64,000 bases of DNA from the NCBI GenBank assembly GCA_933228675.1, contig OW121742.1, forward strand, positions 110,915,242 to 110,979,241, in the 5' to 3' direction. The position numbers and the translations under genes were made by a program. Under the pieces are notes generated by a model. It was given only the letters and a program-made list of their open reading frames with translations, did no database searches and was not told the DNA's origin. The DNA comes from Stomorhina lunata (Eukaryota; Arthropoda; Insecta; Diptera; Rhiniidae). Within the stretch, counting starts at the first letter, position 1. Each line of letters opens with the position of its first letter. Positions 32,801 to 45,100 of the stretch are shown here, piece by piece.

Positions 32801-34946
32801 AGACCATATTGAAGACTATATAGAAGACTATTTAGAAGACTATATGGAAGACTATATAGAAGACTATATAGTCGACTATATAGAAGACCGTATAGAAGAC
32901 TATATAGAAGACTATTTAGAAGACTATATGGAAGACTATATAGAGGACTATATAGTAGACCCTATAGAATACTATATAGAAGACTATATAATAGACTATA
33001 TGAAATACTATATAGAAGACTATATAGAAAACTATATAGAAGACTATGTAATCGACTACTTAGATTATATAGTCGACTATATAGAAGACTATATAGTCGA
33101 CTTTATAGAAGACCATATAGAATACTATATAGAAGACTATATAGAAGACTATATAGAAAACTATATAGACGACTATATATAAGACTATATAGAAGACTAT
33201 ATAGAAGACTATATAGAAGAGTATATAGAAGGCTATATAGCAAACAATATAGCAAACTATACCCATAATATAATAGACCTAAAAGCCTAAATAAACTCAC
33301 CTCTACCGATTTCGAAAGATCCAAATCATCAATACTTATGCGCACTTCGCCAATAATATCATTGTGCGAATAGCGATCATAATCTAAAACCTGTAAGATC
33401 AGCTCCTTGCCCTGTAGCTGATCTCGGGAAACCGGAAATTTGAAATGCTGATCAAAATAGGGATTTGTCTCCCCACGATGTATCAGAGTCTGGCGTTTGC
33501 GTTTATCCACCTCAGGTTCCAAAAGCAAGCGGACATAGGGATCCCGGAAACCACCCTCCTCAATGGGGCATAAATTGTGAGCTAGAAAAGAAAACAAAAA
33601 AACAAAATTTTGATACAAAATCTTGAAATAAAATAAACATAAATCCCCACCTTCTATCAAGTGTACGGTCAAATCGAATAAATGATAATCATACTTCACC
33701 CTCAAGTGTAAACGTCCCAGGGCCGGACTATTTTCGGGAGCATTTAGGTATATGGGGCCATCGGGTCCTCTATACAAATCCGGTTGTATGGCTCCCAATG
33801 GCGAAGCGGGGCCCATCGAGGGATCAACATTAGGCTGTACTCTGGGTGGTATTAGCAAGGGAGAGATACAGCGGTTGCCATGTTTCGAGGAATGTGGTGA
33901 GTGTGGCGAGAGCGGAGCACTGGAAAGCGAGGCCAAACTGTTTTGTGAGGGACTGGAGTTGCGCAGATCGGCCACCTCGGCTGCCACCTGGCTGGCACTG
34001 CGGGCATCCAGGGAGATGGTGCGCATAGGACTGGGAGTTCTTGAGAGCTAAGGGATAGAGAAAAATTTTGATAAATTATAAAGAAGATTATAAAAAAGAG
34101 AGTTAAATGAAAGTAATTACATAATAAGGGAACACCGAATCGGTAGGCAAAGAGCTGCGGCCATCTGGACCAAAGGTACGTATTTGAGGCGAAGAGCCTC
34201 GGTGACACTAAAACATAAAATTTCATATATTATTAAATGATATGTAAATCGGGAGTATAAAAAGATGATGCTAGTACTCACCGACTGCCTTGAGGGGGCA
34301 CTGTCTACACTGGATTGGCTTGATATTGAAGGCGTGCGTTGAAGTCTGGGTGGAAATGATCTGGATTGATGATGCAAATGCAAGGGACTATGCAAAACAT
34401 CGGCTGGACCCCTTAAAACATCGGCATTAACTGTATGAGTAGAACCTTGACTCGTCTGAGGTTGTATGTGTTGGGATTCACGGGTAAAATTAACCTCCTG
34501 GAAAAAATAAAAAATACATTTTGAAATTAATAACGAGTCATTAAGATTTCTGAGCTTTTTGAAAAAATAAATGTTTCATATCTCGTAAATTTCACCTGTT
34601 CCGAATCTGTATGCAAATCATAGCTATCCGTTACACTACCAATACCGCTCGTATTCGATGTTATCGACGAAGCCGAGGGTGGCGGTGTCATTGGCTGTGA
34701 TAGCGGTGGTGTTTGTGATGTGTTTGATCCCGTTGTGGAAATCGAGGGCAGGTTATTACTCGGCCCTGCTCCCGCATTGCCCGAGGCACCATTATTTGTG
34801 CTATTTGCTGATGTTGTTGGCAAATCTTCTGAGTTACGATCTAATGTTACTTTACGCACTGCCCCCACGCGTTCTTTAGCCATGCGAGACCATGATTCAA
34901 TGCGTTTGTGGGCGAGCCAACAAGCCGCCGGACCCAGACCGCTCAT
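26712..34946 (-). CDS. Synaptotagmin-family tandem C2-domain protein, eight coding exons
   Basis: Spliced exons: 34,946-34,596; 34,497-34,282; 34,207-34,121; 34,047-33,651; 33,581-33,301; 29,933-29,784; 29,720-29,580; 26,858-26,712. All junctions have GT-AG and keep frame, giving 589 residues. Residues 1-327 are a Ser/Pro/Asn-rich linker. C2A begins about 328 (LGRLHLRVKYDY), with Asp364 (RDPY), Asp417, Asp419 and Asp425 (VLDYDRYSHND) in the calcium-loop positions, while the first loop has Glu358-Glu359 instead of Asp. C2B (about 461-589) keeps the polybasic stretch KRVKKRK (502-508) and the C-terminal WHDMINNARKP/WHYV end but lacks the loop Asp residues (KNLDTIQETY; VVSVGGETQ), so it should not bind calcium. 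Such proteins tether or fuse vesicles at membranes. No transmembrane segment follows the ATG at 34,946: either the protein is soluble or an upstream exon adds one. Most like the insect Syt alpha/beta or Syt12 type by recall; paralog not certain. Confidence 0.88.
26885..29560. repeat. ~16-bp AT satellite filling intron 7 of the synaptotagmin-like gene
   Basis: Unit TTTTTAGTATATCAAA and variants (TTTTTGGTATATCAAA, TTTTTTGTATATCAAA), about 165 copies. It starts about 27 bp from the acceptor side and ends about 20 bp from the donor side of intron 7 (29,579-26,859). A block of about 303 bp carrying the marker ATTTCTGTATTTT recurs near 27,694, 27,998, 28,300 and 28,571, showing higher-order duplication. 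Confidence 0.93.
29580..29720 (-). CDS. Exon 7 of the synaptotagmin-like gene
   Basis: 47 codons between CATTATTAG and GTAATT, phase 0. It encodes the C2B polybasic strand (MYLIQNGKRVKKRKTS) and NPTWNEPFTFNL, the typical C2 N-P-x-W/Y-N-E block. Confidence 0.92.
29784..29933 (-). CDS. Exon 6 of the synaptotagmin-like gene
   Basis: 50 codons between TTATTTCAG and GTATGG, phase 0. It encodes the C2A-C2B linker (IWGDLLRTKKPPEDRPE) and the first C2B strands (LLCSLNYLPQAERLTVVIM), ending in IQETYVK, where the usual loop SDPYVK has lost its Asp. Confidence 0.92.
29960..33250. repeat. 12-bp satellite filling intron 5 of the synaptotagmin-like gene
   Basis: Units GACTATATAGAA and GACTATATAGTC in mixed order, about 270 copies. 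It occupies all but about 26 bp (acceptor side) and 50 bp (donor side) of intron 5 (33,300-29,934). Because 12 is a multiple of three, the plus strand shows a spurious 537-codon frame at 30,996-32,609 of DYIE repeats, antisense to the gene. Longer blocks marked by TAGACCCTATAGAATAC recur at about 31,321, 32,051, 32,275 and 32,956. Confidence 0.95.
33301..33581 (-). CDS. Exon 5 of the synaptotagmin-like gene (core of C2A)
   Basis: 281 bp. With the split Ala codon it adds 94 residues from AHNLCPIEEGG to DLDLSKSVE. It contains GFRDPYVRLLL and VLDYDRYSHNDIIGEV, the best-preserved synaptotagmin blocks in the window. The donor GTGAGT opens the 3.4-kb repeat-filled intron. Confidence 0.95.
33651..34047 (-). 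CDS. Exon 4 of the synaptotagmin-like gene
   Basis: 397 bp ending in phase 1, bounded by CCCTTAG and GTGGGGAT. It encodes the rest of the Ser/Pro linker (SLDARSASQVAAEVADL) and the first strands of C2A (LGRLHLRVKYDYHLFDLTVH). Confidence 0.9.
34121..34207 (-). CDS. Exon 3 of the synaptotagmin-like gene
   Basis: 29 codons, phase 0 at both ends, bounded by ATGTTTTAG and GTAATTAC. It encodes CHRGSSPQIRTFGPDGRSS and ends DSVFPYY. Its size, a multiple of three, would allow skipping without a frameshift. Confidence 0.75.
34282..34497 (-). CDS. Exon 2 of the synaptotagmin-like gene
   Basis: 72 codons, phase 0 at both ends, bounded by TTTTTTCCAG and GTGAGTACT. Low-complexity linker rich in Ser, His and Gln, ending SISSQSSVDSAPSRQS. 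Confidence 0.85.
34596..34946 (-). CDS. Exon 1 (visible) of the synaptotagmin-like gene
   Basis: 117 codons from ATG at 34,946 (context AATAATGAG, A at -3) to CAG|GTGAAA. It encodes MSGLGPAACWLAHKRIESW, then a Ser/Thr/Asn/Pro-rich linker ending DSYDLHTDSEQ. The frame stays open upstream for 31 more codons, but only back to a TTG with no ATG. No good splice acceptor is visible just upstream, so this may be the true first coding exon, though an upstream exon cannot be excluded. Confidence 0.75.
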
Positions 34947-35411
34947 TATTTGTGAGAATATTTTGATGCAATTAAAATGATGAACACTTAAAAGATTTTC
35001 TCTTAAGGGAAATGAGCGATTGGCAGATTTTTGGGTCAACTTTTTTGTATAATTTTTTCTTTAACTCATTTAGACTTTTTTTGGGATATCGTAAATTTTG
35101 GTGTTGAAATTTCCGATTTTTTTTAAACTAGATTTTAAGAAATTTTAACATAAGTTTTAAGAATTTTTATGATTTAAAATATTACTCTTATAAAAAAAAA
35201 GCTTTTCATCCTTGTTTCCGTTCAACGTTTATGGTTAAAAGAAATCGTCTTTGATATTCTTTTGTCAGTGACAAGTTGCAACCAATGTTTCCTGACAAAG
35301 CATTGCGGTTTCCTTCTTGTCACAGTTTCATGGTTAGGCACTTTAAAAGCTCAACCATTAAAGTTTAAAAGGCTTAAAAATTTTGTATTTAAAACTTAAA
35401 AAAAAATATAA
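34947..35411. other. 5' flank of the synaptotagmin-like gene
   Basis: About 460 bp of AT-rich sequence between the first visible coding exon and the 11-bp array. It should contain the 5' untranslated region or an intron end. No convincing TATA/initiator arrangement or splice acceptor can be chosen by eye. Confidence 0.4.
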
Positions 35412-38400
35412 AATACAGAACTAGAACAGAACAAGAACAGAACTAGAACAGAACTAGAACAGAACTAGAACAGAACTAGAACAGAACTAGAACAGAACTA
35501 GAACAGAACTAGAACAGAACTAGAACAGAACTAGAACAGAACTAGAACAGAACTAGAACAGAACTAGAACAGAACTAGAACAGAACTAGAACAGAACTAG
35601 AACAGAACTAGAACAGAACTAGAACAGAACTAGAACAGAACTAGAACAGAACTAGAACAGAACTAGAACAGAACTAGAACAGAACTAGAACAGAACTAGA
35701 ACAGAACTAGAACAGAACTAGAACAGAACTAGAACAGAACTAGAACAGAACTAGAACAGAACTAGAACAGAACTAGAACAGAACTAGAACAGAACTAGAA
35801 CAGAACTAGAACAGAACTAGAACAGAACTAGAACAGAACTAGAACAGAACTAGAACAGAACTAGAACAGAACTAGAACAGAACTAGAACAGAACTAGAAC
35901 AGAACTAGAACAGAACTAGAACAGAACTAGAACAGAACTAGAACAGAACTAGAACAGAACTAGAACAGAACTAGAACAGAACTAGAACAGAACTAGAACA
36001 GAACTAGAACAGAACTAGAACAGAACTAGAACAGAACTAGAACAGAACTAGAACAGAACTAGAACAGAACTAGAACAGAACTAGAACAGAACTAGAACAG
36101 AACTAGAACAGAACTAGAACAGAACTAGAACAGAACTAGAACAGAACTAGAACAGAACTAGAACAGAACTAGAACAGAACTAGAACAGAACTAGAACAGA
36201 ACTAGAACAGAACTAGAACAGAACTAGAACAGAACTAGAACAGAACTAGAACAGAACTAGAACAGAACTAGAACAGAACTAGAACAGAACTAGAACAGAA
36301 CTAGAACAGAACTAGAACAGAACTAGAACAGAACTAGAACAGAACTAGAACAGAACTAGAACAGAACTAGAACAGAACTAGAACAGAACTAGAACAGAAC
36401 TAGAACAGAACTAGAACAGAACTAGAACAGAACTAGAACAGAACTAGAACAGAACTAGAACAGAACTAGAACAGAACTAGAACAGAACTAGAACAGAACT
36501 AGAACAGAACTAGAACAGAACTAGAACAGAACTAGAACAGAACTAGAACAGAACTAGAACAGAACTAGAACAGAACTAGAACAGAACTAGAACAGAACTA
36601 GAACAGAACTAGAACAGAACTAGAACAGAACTAGAACAGAACTAGAACAGAACTAGAACAGAACTAGAACAGAACTAGAACAGAACTAGAACAGAACTAG
36701 AACAGAACTAGAACAGAACTAGAACAGAACTAGAACAGAACTAGAACAGAACTAGAACAGAACTAGAACAGAACTAGAACAGAACTAGAACAGAACTAGA
36801 ACAGAACTAGAACAGAACTAGAACAGAACTAGAACTAGAACAGAACTAGAACAGAACTAGAACAGAACTAGAACAGAACTAGAACAGAACTAGAACAGAA
36901 CTAGAACAGAACTAGAACAGAACTAGAACAGAACTAGAACAGAACTAGAACAGAACTAGAACAGAACTAGAACAGAACTAGAACAGAACTAGAACAGAAC
37001 TAGAACAGAACTAGAACAGAACTAGAACAGAACTAGAACAGAACTAGAACAGAACTAGAACAGAACTAGAACAGAACTAGAACAGAACTAGAACAGAACT
37101 AGAACAGAACTAGAACAGAACTAGAACAGAACTAGAACAGAACTAGAACAGAACTAGAACAGAACTAGAACAGAACTAGAACAGAACTAGAACAGAACTA
37201 GAACAGAACTAGAACAGAACTAGAACAGAACTAGAACAGAACTAGAACAGAACTAGAACAGAACTAGAACAGAACTAGAACAGAACTAGAACAGAACTAG
37301 AACAGAACTAGAACAGAACTAGAACAGAACTAGAACAGAACTAGAACAGAACTAGAACAGAACTAGAACAGAACTAGAACAGAACTAGAACAGAACTAGA
37401 ACAGAACTAGAACAGAACTAGAACAGAACTAGAACAGAACTAGAACAGAACTAGAACAGAACTAGAACAGAACTAGAACAGAACTAGAACAGAACTAGAA
37501 CAGAACTAGAACAGAACTAGAACAGAACTAGAACAGAACTAGAACAGAACTAGAACAGAACTAGAACAGAACTAGAACAGAACTAGAACAGAACTAGAAC
37601 AGAACTAGAACAGAACTAGAACAGAACTAGAACAGAACTAGAACAGAACTAGAACAGAACTAGAACAGAACTAGAACAGAACTAGAACAGAACTAGAACA
37701 GAACTAGAACAGAACTAGAACAGAACTAGAACAGAACTAGAACAGAACTAGAACAGAACTAGAACAGAACTAGAACAGAACTAGAACAGAACTAGAACAG
37801 AACTAGAACAGAACTAGAACAGAACTAGAACAGAACTAGAACAGAACTAGAACAGAACTAGAACAGAACTAGAACAGAACTAGAACAGAACTAGAACAGA
37901 ACTAGAACAGAACTAGAACAGAACTAGAACAGAACTAGAACAGAACTAGAACAGAACTAGAACAGAACTAGAACAGAACTAGAACAGAACTAGAACAGAA
38001 CTAGAACAGAACTAGAACAGAACTAGAACAGAACTAGAACAGAACTAGAACAGAACTAGAACAGAACTAGAACAGAACTAGAACAGAACTAGAACAGAAC
38101 TAGAACAGAACTAGAACAGAACTAGAACAGAACTAGAACAGAACTAGAACAGAACTAGAACAGAACTAGAACAGAACTAGAACAGAACTAGAACAGAACT
38201 AGAACAGAACTAGAACAGAACTAGAACAGAACTAGAACAGAACTAGAACAGAACTAGAACAGAACTAGAACAGAACTAGAACAGAACTAGAACAGAACTA
38301 GAACAGAACTAGAACAGAACTAGAACAGAACTAGAACAGAACTAGAACAGAACTAGAACAGAACTAGAACAGAACTAGAACAGAACTAGAACAGAACTAG

Positions 38401-41055
38401 AACAGAACTAGAACAGAACTAGAACAGAACTAGAACAGAACTAGAACAGAACTAGAACAGAACTAGAACAGAACTAGAACAGAACTAGAACAGAACTAGA
38501 ACAGAACTAGAACAGAACTAGAACAGAACTAGAACAGAACTAGAACAGAACTAGAACAGAACTAGAACAGAACTAGAACAGAACTAGAACAGAACTAGAA
38601 CAGAACTAGAACAGAACTAGAACAGAACTAGAACAGAACTAGAACAGAACTAGAACAGAACTAGAACAGAACTAGAACAGAACTAGAACAGAACTAGAAC
38701 AGAACTAGAACAGAACTAGAACAGAACTAGAACAGAACTAGAACAGAACTAGAACAGAACTAGAACAGAACTAGAACAGAACTAGAACAGAACTAGAACA
38801 GAACTAGAACAGAACTAGAACAGAACTAGAACAGAACTAGAACAGAACTAGAACAGAACTAGAACAGAACTAGAACAGAACTAGAACAGAACTAGAACAG
38901 AACTAGAACAGAACTAGAACAGAACTAGAACAGAACTAGAACAGAACTAGAACAGAACTAGAACAGAACTAGAACAGAACTAGAACAGAACTAGAACAGA
39001 ACTAGAACAGAACTAGAACAGAACTAGAACAGAACTAGAACAGAACTAGAACAGAACTAGAACAGAACTAGAACAGAACTAGAACAGAACTAGAACAGAA
39101 CTAGAACAGAACTAGAACAGAACTAGAACAGAACTAGAACAGAACTAGAACAGAACTAGAACAGAACTAGAACAGAACTAGAACAGAACTAGAACAGAAC
39201 TAGAACAGAACTAGAACAGAACTAGAACAGAACTAGAACAGAACTAGAACAGAACTAGAACAGAACTAGAACAGAACTAGAACAGAACTAGAACAGAACT
39301 AGAACAGAACTAGAACAGAACTAGAACAGAACTAGAACAGAACTAGAACAGAACTAGAACAGAACTAGAACAGAACTAGAACAGAACTAGAACAGAACTA
39401 GAACAGAACTAGAACAGAACTAGAACAGAACTAGAACAGAACTAGAACAGAACTAGAACAGAACTAGAACAGAACTAGAACAGAACTAGAACAGAACTAG
39501 AACAGAACTAGAACAGAACTAGAACAGAACTAGAACAGAACTAGAACAGAACTAGAACAGAACTAGAACAGAACTAGAACAGAACTAGAACAGAACTAGA
39601 ACAGAACTAGAACAGAACTAGAACAGAACTAGAACAGAACTAGAACAGAACTAGAACAGAACTAGAACAGAACTAGAACAGAACTAGAACAGAACTAGAA
39701 CAGAACTAGAACAGAACTAGAACAGAACTAGAACAGAACTAGAACAGAACTAGAACAGAACTAGAACAGAACTAGAACAGAACTAGAACAGAACTAGAAC
39801 AGAACTAGAACAGAACTAGAACAGAACTAGAACAGAACTAGAACAGAACTAGAACAGAACTAGAACAGAACTAGAACAGAACTAGAACAGAACTAGAACA
39901 GAACTAGAACAGAACTAGAACAGAACTAGAACAGAACTAGAACAGAACTAGAACAGAACTAGAACAGAACTAGAACAGAACTAGAACAGAACTAGAACAG
40001 AACTAGAACAGAACTAGAACAGAACTAGAACAGAACTAGAACAGAACTAGAACAGAACTAGAACAGAACTAGAACAGAACTAGAACAGAACTAGAACAGA
40101 ACTAGAACAGAACTAGAACAGAACTAGAACAGAACTAGAACAGAACTAGAACAGAACTAGAACAGAACTAGAACAGAACTAGAACAGAACTAGAACAGAA
40201 CTAGAACAGAACTAGAACAGAACTAGAACAGAACTAGAACAGAACTAGAACAGAACTAGAACAGAACTAGAACAGAACTAGAACAGAACTAGAACAGAAC
40301 TAGAACAGAACTAGAACAGAACTAGAACAGAACTAGAACAGAACTAGAACAGAACTAGAACAGAACTAGAACAGAACTAGAACAGAACTAGAACAGAACT
40401 AGAACAGAACTAGAACAGAACTAGAACAGAACTAGAACAGAACTAGAACAGAACTAGAACAGAACTAGAACAGAACTAGAACAGAACTAGAACAGAACTA
40501 GAACAGAACTAGAACAGAACTAGAACAGAACTAGAACAGAACTAGAACAGAACTAGAACAGAACTAGAACAGAACTAGAACAGAACTAGAACAGAACTAG
40601 AACAGAACTAGAACAGAACTAGAACAGAACTAGAACAGAACTAGAACAGAACTAGAACAGAACTAGAACAGAACTAGAACAGAACTAGAACAGAACTAGA
40701 ACAGAACTAGAACTAGAACAGAACTAGAACAGAACTAGAACAGAACTAGAACAGAACTAGAACAGAACTAGAACAGAACTAGAACAGAACTAGAACAGAA
40801 CTAGAACAGAACTAGAACAGAACTAGAACAGAACTAGAACAGAACTAGAACAGAACTAGAACAGAACTAGAACAGAACTAGAACAGAACTAGAACAGAAC
40901 TAGAACAGAACTAGAACAGAACTAGAACAGAACTAGAACAGAACTAGAACAGAACTAGAACAGAACTAGAACAGAACTAGAACAGAACTAGAACAGAACT
41001 AGAACAGAACTAGAACAGAACTAGAACAGAACTAGAACAGAACTAGAACAGAAGA
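35412..41055. repeat. 5.6-kb array of the 11-bp AGAACAGAACT satellite
   Basis: About 510 copies of AGAACAGAACT with almost no variation. The visible departures are 6-bp register breaks (AGAACTAGAACTAGAAC) at about 36,826 and 40,703. The right edge decays from 41,055 to about 41,220. The unit is the reverse complement of the one at 47.5 and 61.2 kb and differs at one base from the one at 2.7 kb. Confidence 0.98.
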
Positions 41056-42109
41056 GAACTAAAATAGAAGTAGAAAAGGACTTGATCTGAATAAGGGCAG
41101 AACTACATAGAATAGAATTGGAATAAAACTAGAACAGGACTAGATCTCAATTAGATCAAAACTAGGAAAGAACTAGATCTGAATTAGAACAGAACTAAAA
41201 CTGATATTGAAATAAAATTAGGAGCAGCTGAAGATATTGCTGTCAATATATTTATATTTTAAGTTAATTTCGTATCTAAGATCTAATTTCCTTCAAAATA
41301 ACTCTTTGATTTCTTTAAAATGTTTAAAGAATTCAAAAAATTGTTTAACAAGAACGTCATTTTACCTAGATATGTACGTGGATGTCTTTCAAAAGGATTA
41401 AATATAATTTCGATAATGACTATTGTCTCATTAGAAAAACACAATTCAATTTATTTCAATGACAAACACAATATGTGAGTATAATGTAGCATCCATGTGG
41501 CCCAGGGCCTCAAAGTCGTCAGCATCATCAGACACGTCATCAAGCAACAATTCCTCAGACAACATTTCCATTCATTCCTAGGGATTTAAGTCATTGAAAA
41601 TATGTATGAATTCCTTCATTCATTCAGAGATTTAATGTTTTTATGCCAAATGCATCATTTTCTCATATGCGTATGTGGAAGGACCCATTTATGTGTTTGC
41701 ATGTGTTTTTGCAAGGATTTTATTGATTACAATTGGAAAATTTTTCTAACCCTTTTTTTGTATGTTTTGTTGTGTGTAGTTTATTTTGTATCCTTTTGCT
41801 GTATCCTTTTGTTTCTTGATTTGTTTCCTTTTTTCTACTTTTATAGACTTTTGGTTTGTTCTTGTTGGCTATTGTTTGTCTAATTTGTTGGCATAAATCC
41901 TGATGGTTTTCGCACAACAATTTGGCCCATTTAGCGCAAGGACTTCAGGGGCTTCCTTCATCGGTAGTTGGGTTAGTTTTGTTTGTTTTTTTATCTAAAC
42001 CGCAAATAGTGTCATTATGTTATTAGAATCTTTTGTTGGGCTCTGATCAAACGTTTTGAAGCCGACGTTTAGAAGATGATTTTTGGAGAAACTGATAATG
42101 ATCAGTGAT
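41056..42109. other. Spacer, including decayed 11-mer edge and a GC-richer patch
   Basis: 41,056-41,220 is degenerate 11-mer repeat (AGAACAGGACTAGATCT and similar). A patch at 41,485-41,580 is GC-richer than its surroundings and open on the minus strand for about 41 codons (MEMLSEELLLDDVSDDADDF). It might be an exon but has no recognisable domain or clear splice sites. The rest is AT-rich without a supported gene. Confidence 0.4.
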
Positions 42110-45100
42110 CTCTAAAAATCTCCTATAAAAATAAGAAATTTTTGAAAAATTTCCTATAAAAATAAGAAATTTAAAAAAAAATCCTATAAAAATTAAAAAT
42201 TTTTGGAAAAATTTCTAAAAATAATAAATTCTTGAAAAATTTCCTCTAAAAATAAGAAATTTTTAAAAAATTCCTATAAAAATAAGAAATTTTTGAAAAA
42301 TTTCCTATAAAAATAGGAAATTTTTGAAAAATTTCCTATAAAAATAGGAAATTTTTGAAAAAATTTCCTATAAAAATAGGAAATTTTTGAAAAATTTCCT
42401 ATAAAAATAGGAAATTTTTGAAAAATTTCCTATAAAAATAGGAAATTTTTGAAAAACTTCCTATAAAAAGAAATTTTTCAAAAATTTCCTATAAAAATAG
42501 GAAATTTTTGAAAAATTTCCTATAAAAAGAAATTTTTGAAAAATTTCCTATAAAAGTAGGAAATTTTTGAAAATTTTCCTATAAAAATAGGAAATTTTTG
42601 AAAAATTTCCTATAAAAATAGGAAATTTTTGAAAAATTTCCTATAAAAATAGGAAATTTTTGAAAAATTTCCTATAAAAATAGGAAATTTTTGAAAAATT
42701 TCCTATAAAAATAGGAAATTTTTGAAAAATTTCCTATAAAAATAGGAAATTTTTGAAAAATTTCCTATAAAAATAGGAAATTTTTGAAAAATTTCCTATA
42801 AAAATAGGAAATTTTTGAAAAATTTCCTATAAAAATAGGAAATTTTTGAAAAATTTCCTATAAAAATAGGAAATTTTTGAAAAATTTCCTATAAAAATAG
42901 GAAATTTTTGAAAAATTTCCTATAAAAGTAGGAAATTTTTGAAAAATTTCCTATAAAAATAGGAAATTTTTGAAAAATTTCCTATAAAAATAGGAAATTT
43001 TTGAAAAATTTCCTATAAAAATAGGAAATTTTTGAAAAATTTCCTATAAAAATAGGAAATTTTTGAAAAATTTCCTATAAAAATAGGAAATTTTTGAAAA
43101 ATTTCCTATAAAAATAGGAAATTTTTGAAAAATTTCCTATAAAAATAGGAAATTTTTGAAAAATTTCCTATAAAAATAGGAAATTTTTGAAAAATTTCCT
43201 ATAAAAATAGGAAATTTTTGAAAAATTTCCTATAAAAATAGGAAATTTTTGAAAAATTTCCTATAAAAATAGGAAATTTTTGAAAAACTTCCTATAAAAA
43301 GAAATTTTTGAAAAATTTCCTATAAAAATAGGAAATTTTTGAAAAATTTCCTATAAAAAGAAATTTTTGAAAAATTTCCTATAAAAGTAGGAAATTTTTG
43401 AAAAATTTCCTATAAAAATAGGAAATTTTTGAAAAATTTCCTATAAAAATAGGAGATTTTTGAAAAATTTCCTATAAAAATAGGAAATTTTTGAAAAATT
43501 TCCTATAAAAATAGGAAATTTTTGAAAAATTTCCTATAAAAATAGGAAATTTTTGAAAAATTTCCTATAAAAATAGGAAATTTTTGAAAAATTTCCTATA
43601 AAAATAGGAAATTTTTGAAAAATAATAGGAAATTTTTGAAAAATTTCCTATAAAAATAGGAAATTTTTGAAAAATTTCCTATAAAAATAGGAAATTTTTG
43701 AAAAATTTCCTATAAAAATAGGAAATTTTTGAAAAATTTCCTATAAAAATAGGAAATTTTTGAAAAATTTCCTATAAAAATAGGAAATTTTTGAAAAATT
43801 TCCTATAAAAATAGGAAATTTTTGAAAAATTTCCTATAAAAATAGGAAATTTTTGAAAAATTTCCTATAAAAATAGGAAATTTTTGAAAAATTTCCTATA
43901 AAAATAGGAAATTTTTGAAAAATTTCCTATAAAAATAGGAAATTTTTGAAAAATTTCCTATAAAAATAGGAAATTTTTGAAAAATTTCCTATAAAAATAG
44001 GAAATTTTTGAAAAATTTCCTATAAAAATAGGAAATTTTTGAAAAATTTCCTATAAAAATAGGAAATTTTTGAAAAATTTCCTATAAAAATAGGAAATTT
44101 TTGAAAAATTTCCTATAAAAATAGGAAATTTTTGAAAAATTTCCTATAAAAATAGGAAATTTTTGAAAAATTTCCTATAAAAATAGGAAATTTTTGAAAA
44201 ATTTCCTATAAAAATAGGAAATTTTTGAAAAATTTCCTATAAAAATAGGAAATTTTTGAAAAATTTCCTATAAAAATAGGAAATTTTTGAAAAATTTCCT
44301 ATAAAAATAGGAAATTTTTGAAAAATTTCCTATAAAAATAGGAAATTTTTGAAAAATTTCCTATAAAAATAGGAAATTTTTGAAAAATTTCCTATAAAAA
44401 TAGGAAATTTTTGAAAAATTTCCTATAAAAATAGGAAATTTTTGAAAAATTTCCTATAAAAATAGGAAATTTTTGAAAAATTTCCTATAAAAATAGGAAA
44501 TTTTTGAAAAATTTCCTATAAAAATAGGAAATTTTTGAAAAATTTCCTATAAAAATAGGAAATTTTTGAAAAATTTCCTATAAAAATAGGAAATTTTTGA
44601 AAAATTTCCTATAAAAATAGGAAATTTTTGAAAAATTTCCTATAAAAATAGGAAATTTTTGAAAAATTTCCTATAAAAATAGGAAATTTTTGAAAAATTT
44701 CCTATAAAAATAGGAAATTTTTGAAAAATTTCCTATAAAAATAGGAAATTTTTGAAAAATTTCCTATAAAAATAGGAAATTTTTGAAAAATTTCCTATAA
44801 AAATAGGAAATTTTTGAAAAATTTCCTATAAAAATAGGAAATTTTTGAAAAATTTCCTATAAAAATAGGAAATTTTTGAAAAATTTCCTATAAAAATAGG
44901 AAATTTTTGAAAAATTTCCTATAAAAATAGGAAATTTTTGAAAAATTTCCTATAAAAATAGGAAATTTTTGAAAAATTTCCTATAAAAATAGGAAATTTT
45001 TGAAAAATTTCCTATAAAAATAGGAAATTTTTGAAAAATTTCCTATAAAAATAGGAAATTTTTGAAAAATTTCCTATAAAAATAGGAAATTTTTGAAAAA

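Noticed and set aside
33752..34051. Plus-strand frames of 60-99 codons over exon 4
   Set aside because: They are shadows of the GC-rich coding exon on the other strand.
34947..35039. N-terminal extension of the synaptotagmin-like protein to 35,039
   Set aside because: The extension begins with TTG, not ATG, and encodes no transmembrane segment. The first ATG in frame is at 34,946.
35412..41055. Assembly artefact as the explanation for the 5.6-kb perfect array
   Set aside because: Cannot be settled here. The edges decay gradually and two register breaks exist, which favours real DNA, but read-level evidence is needed for the exact length.
41602..41883. 93-codon hydrophobic plus-strand frame
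   Set aside because: T-rich DNA automatically encodes Phe/Leu/Val/Cys runs. There is no domain, and the opposite strand is open as well.
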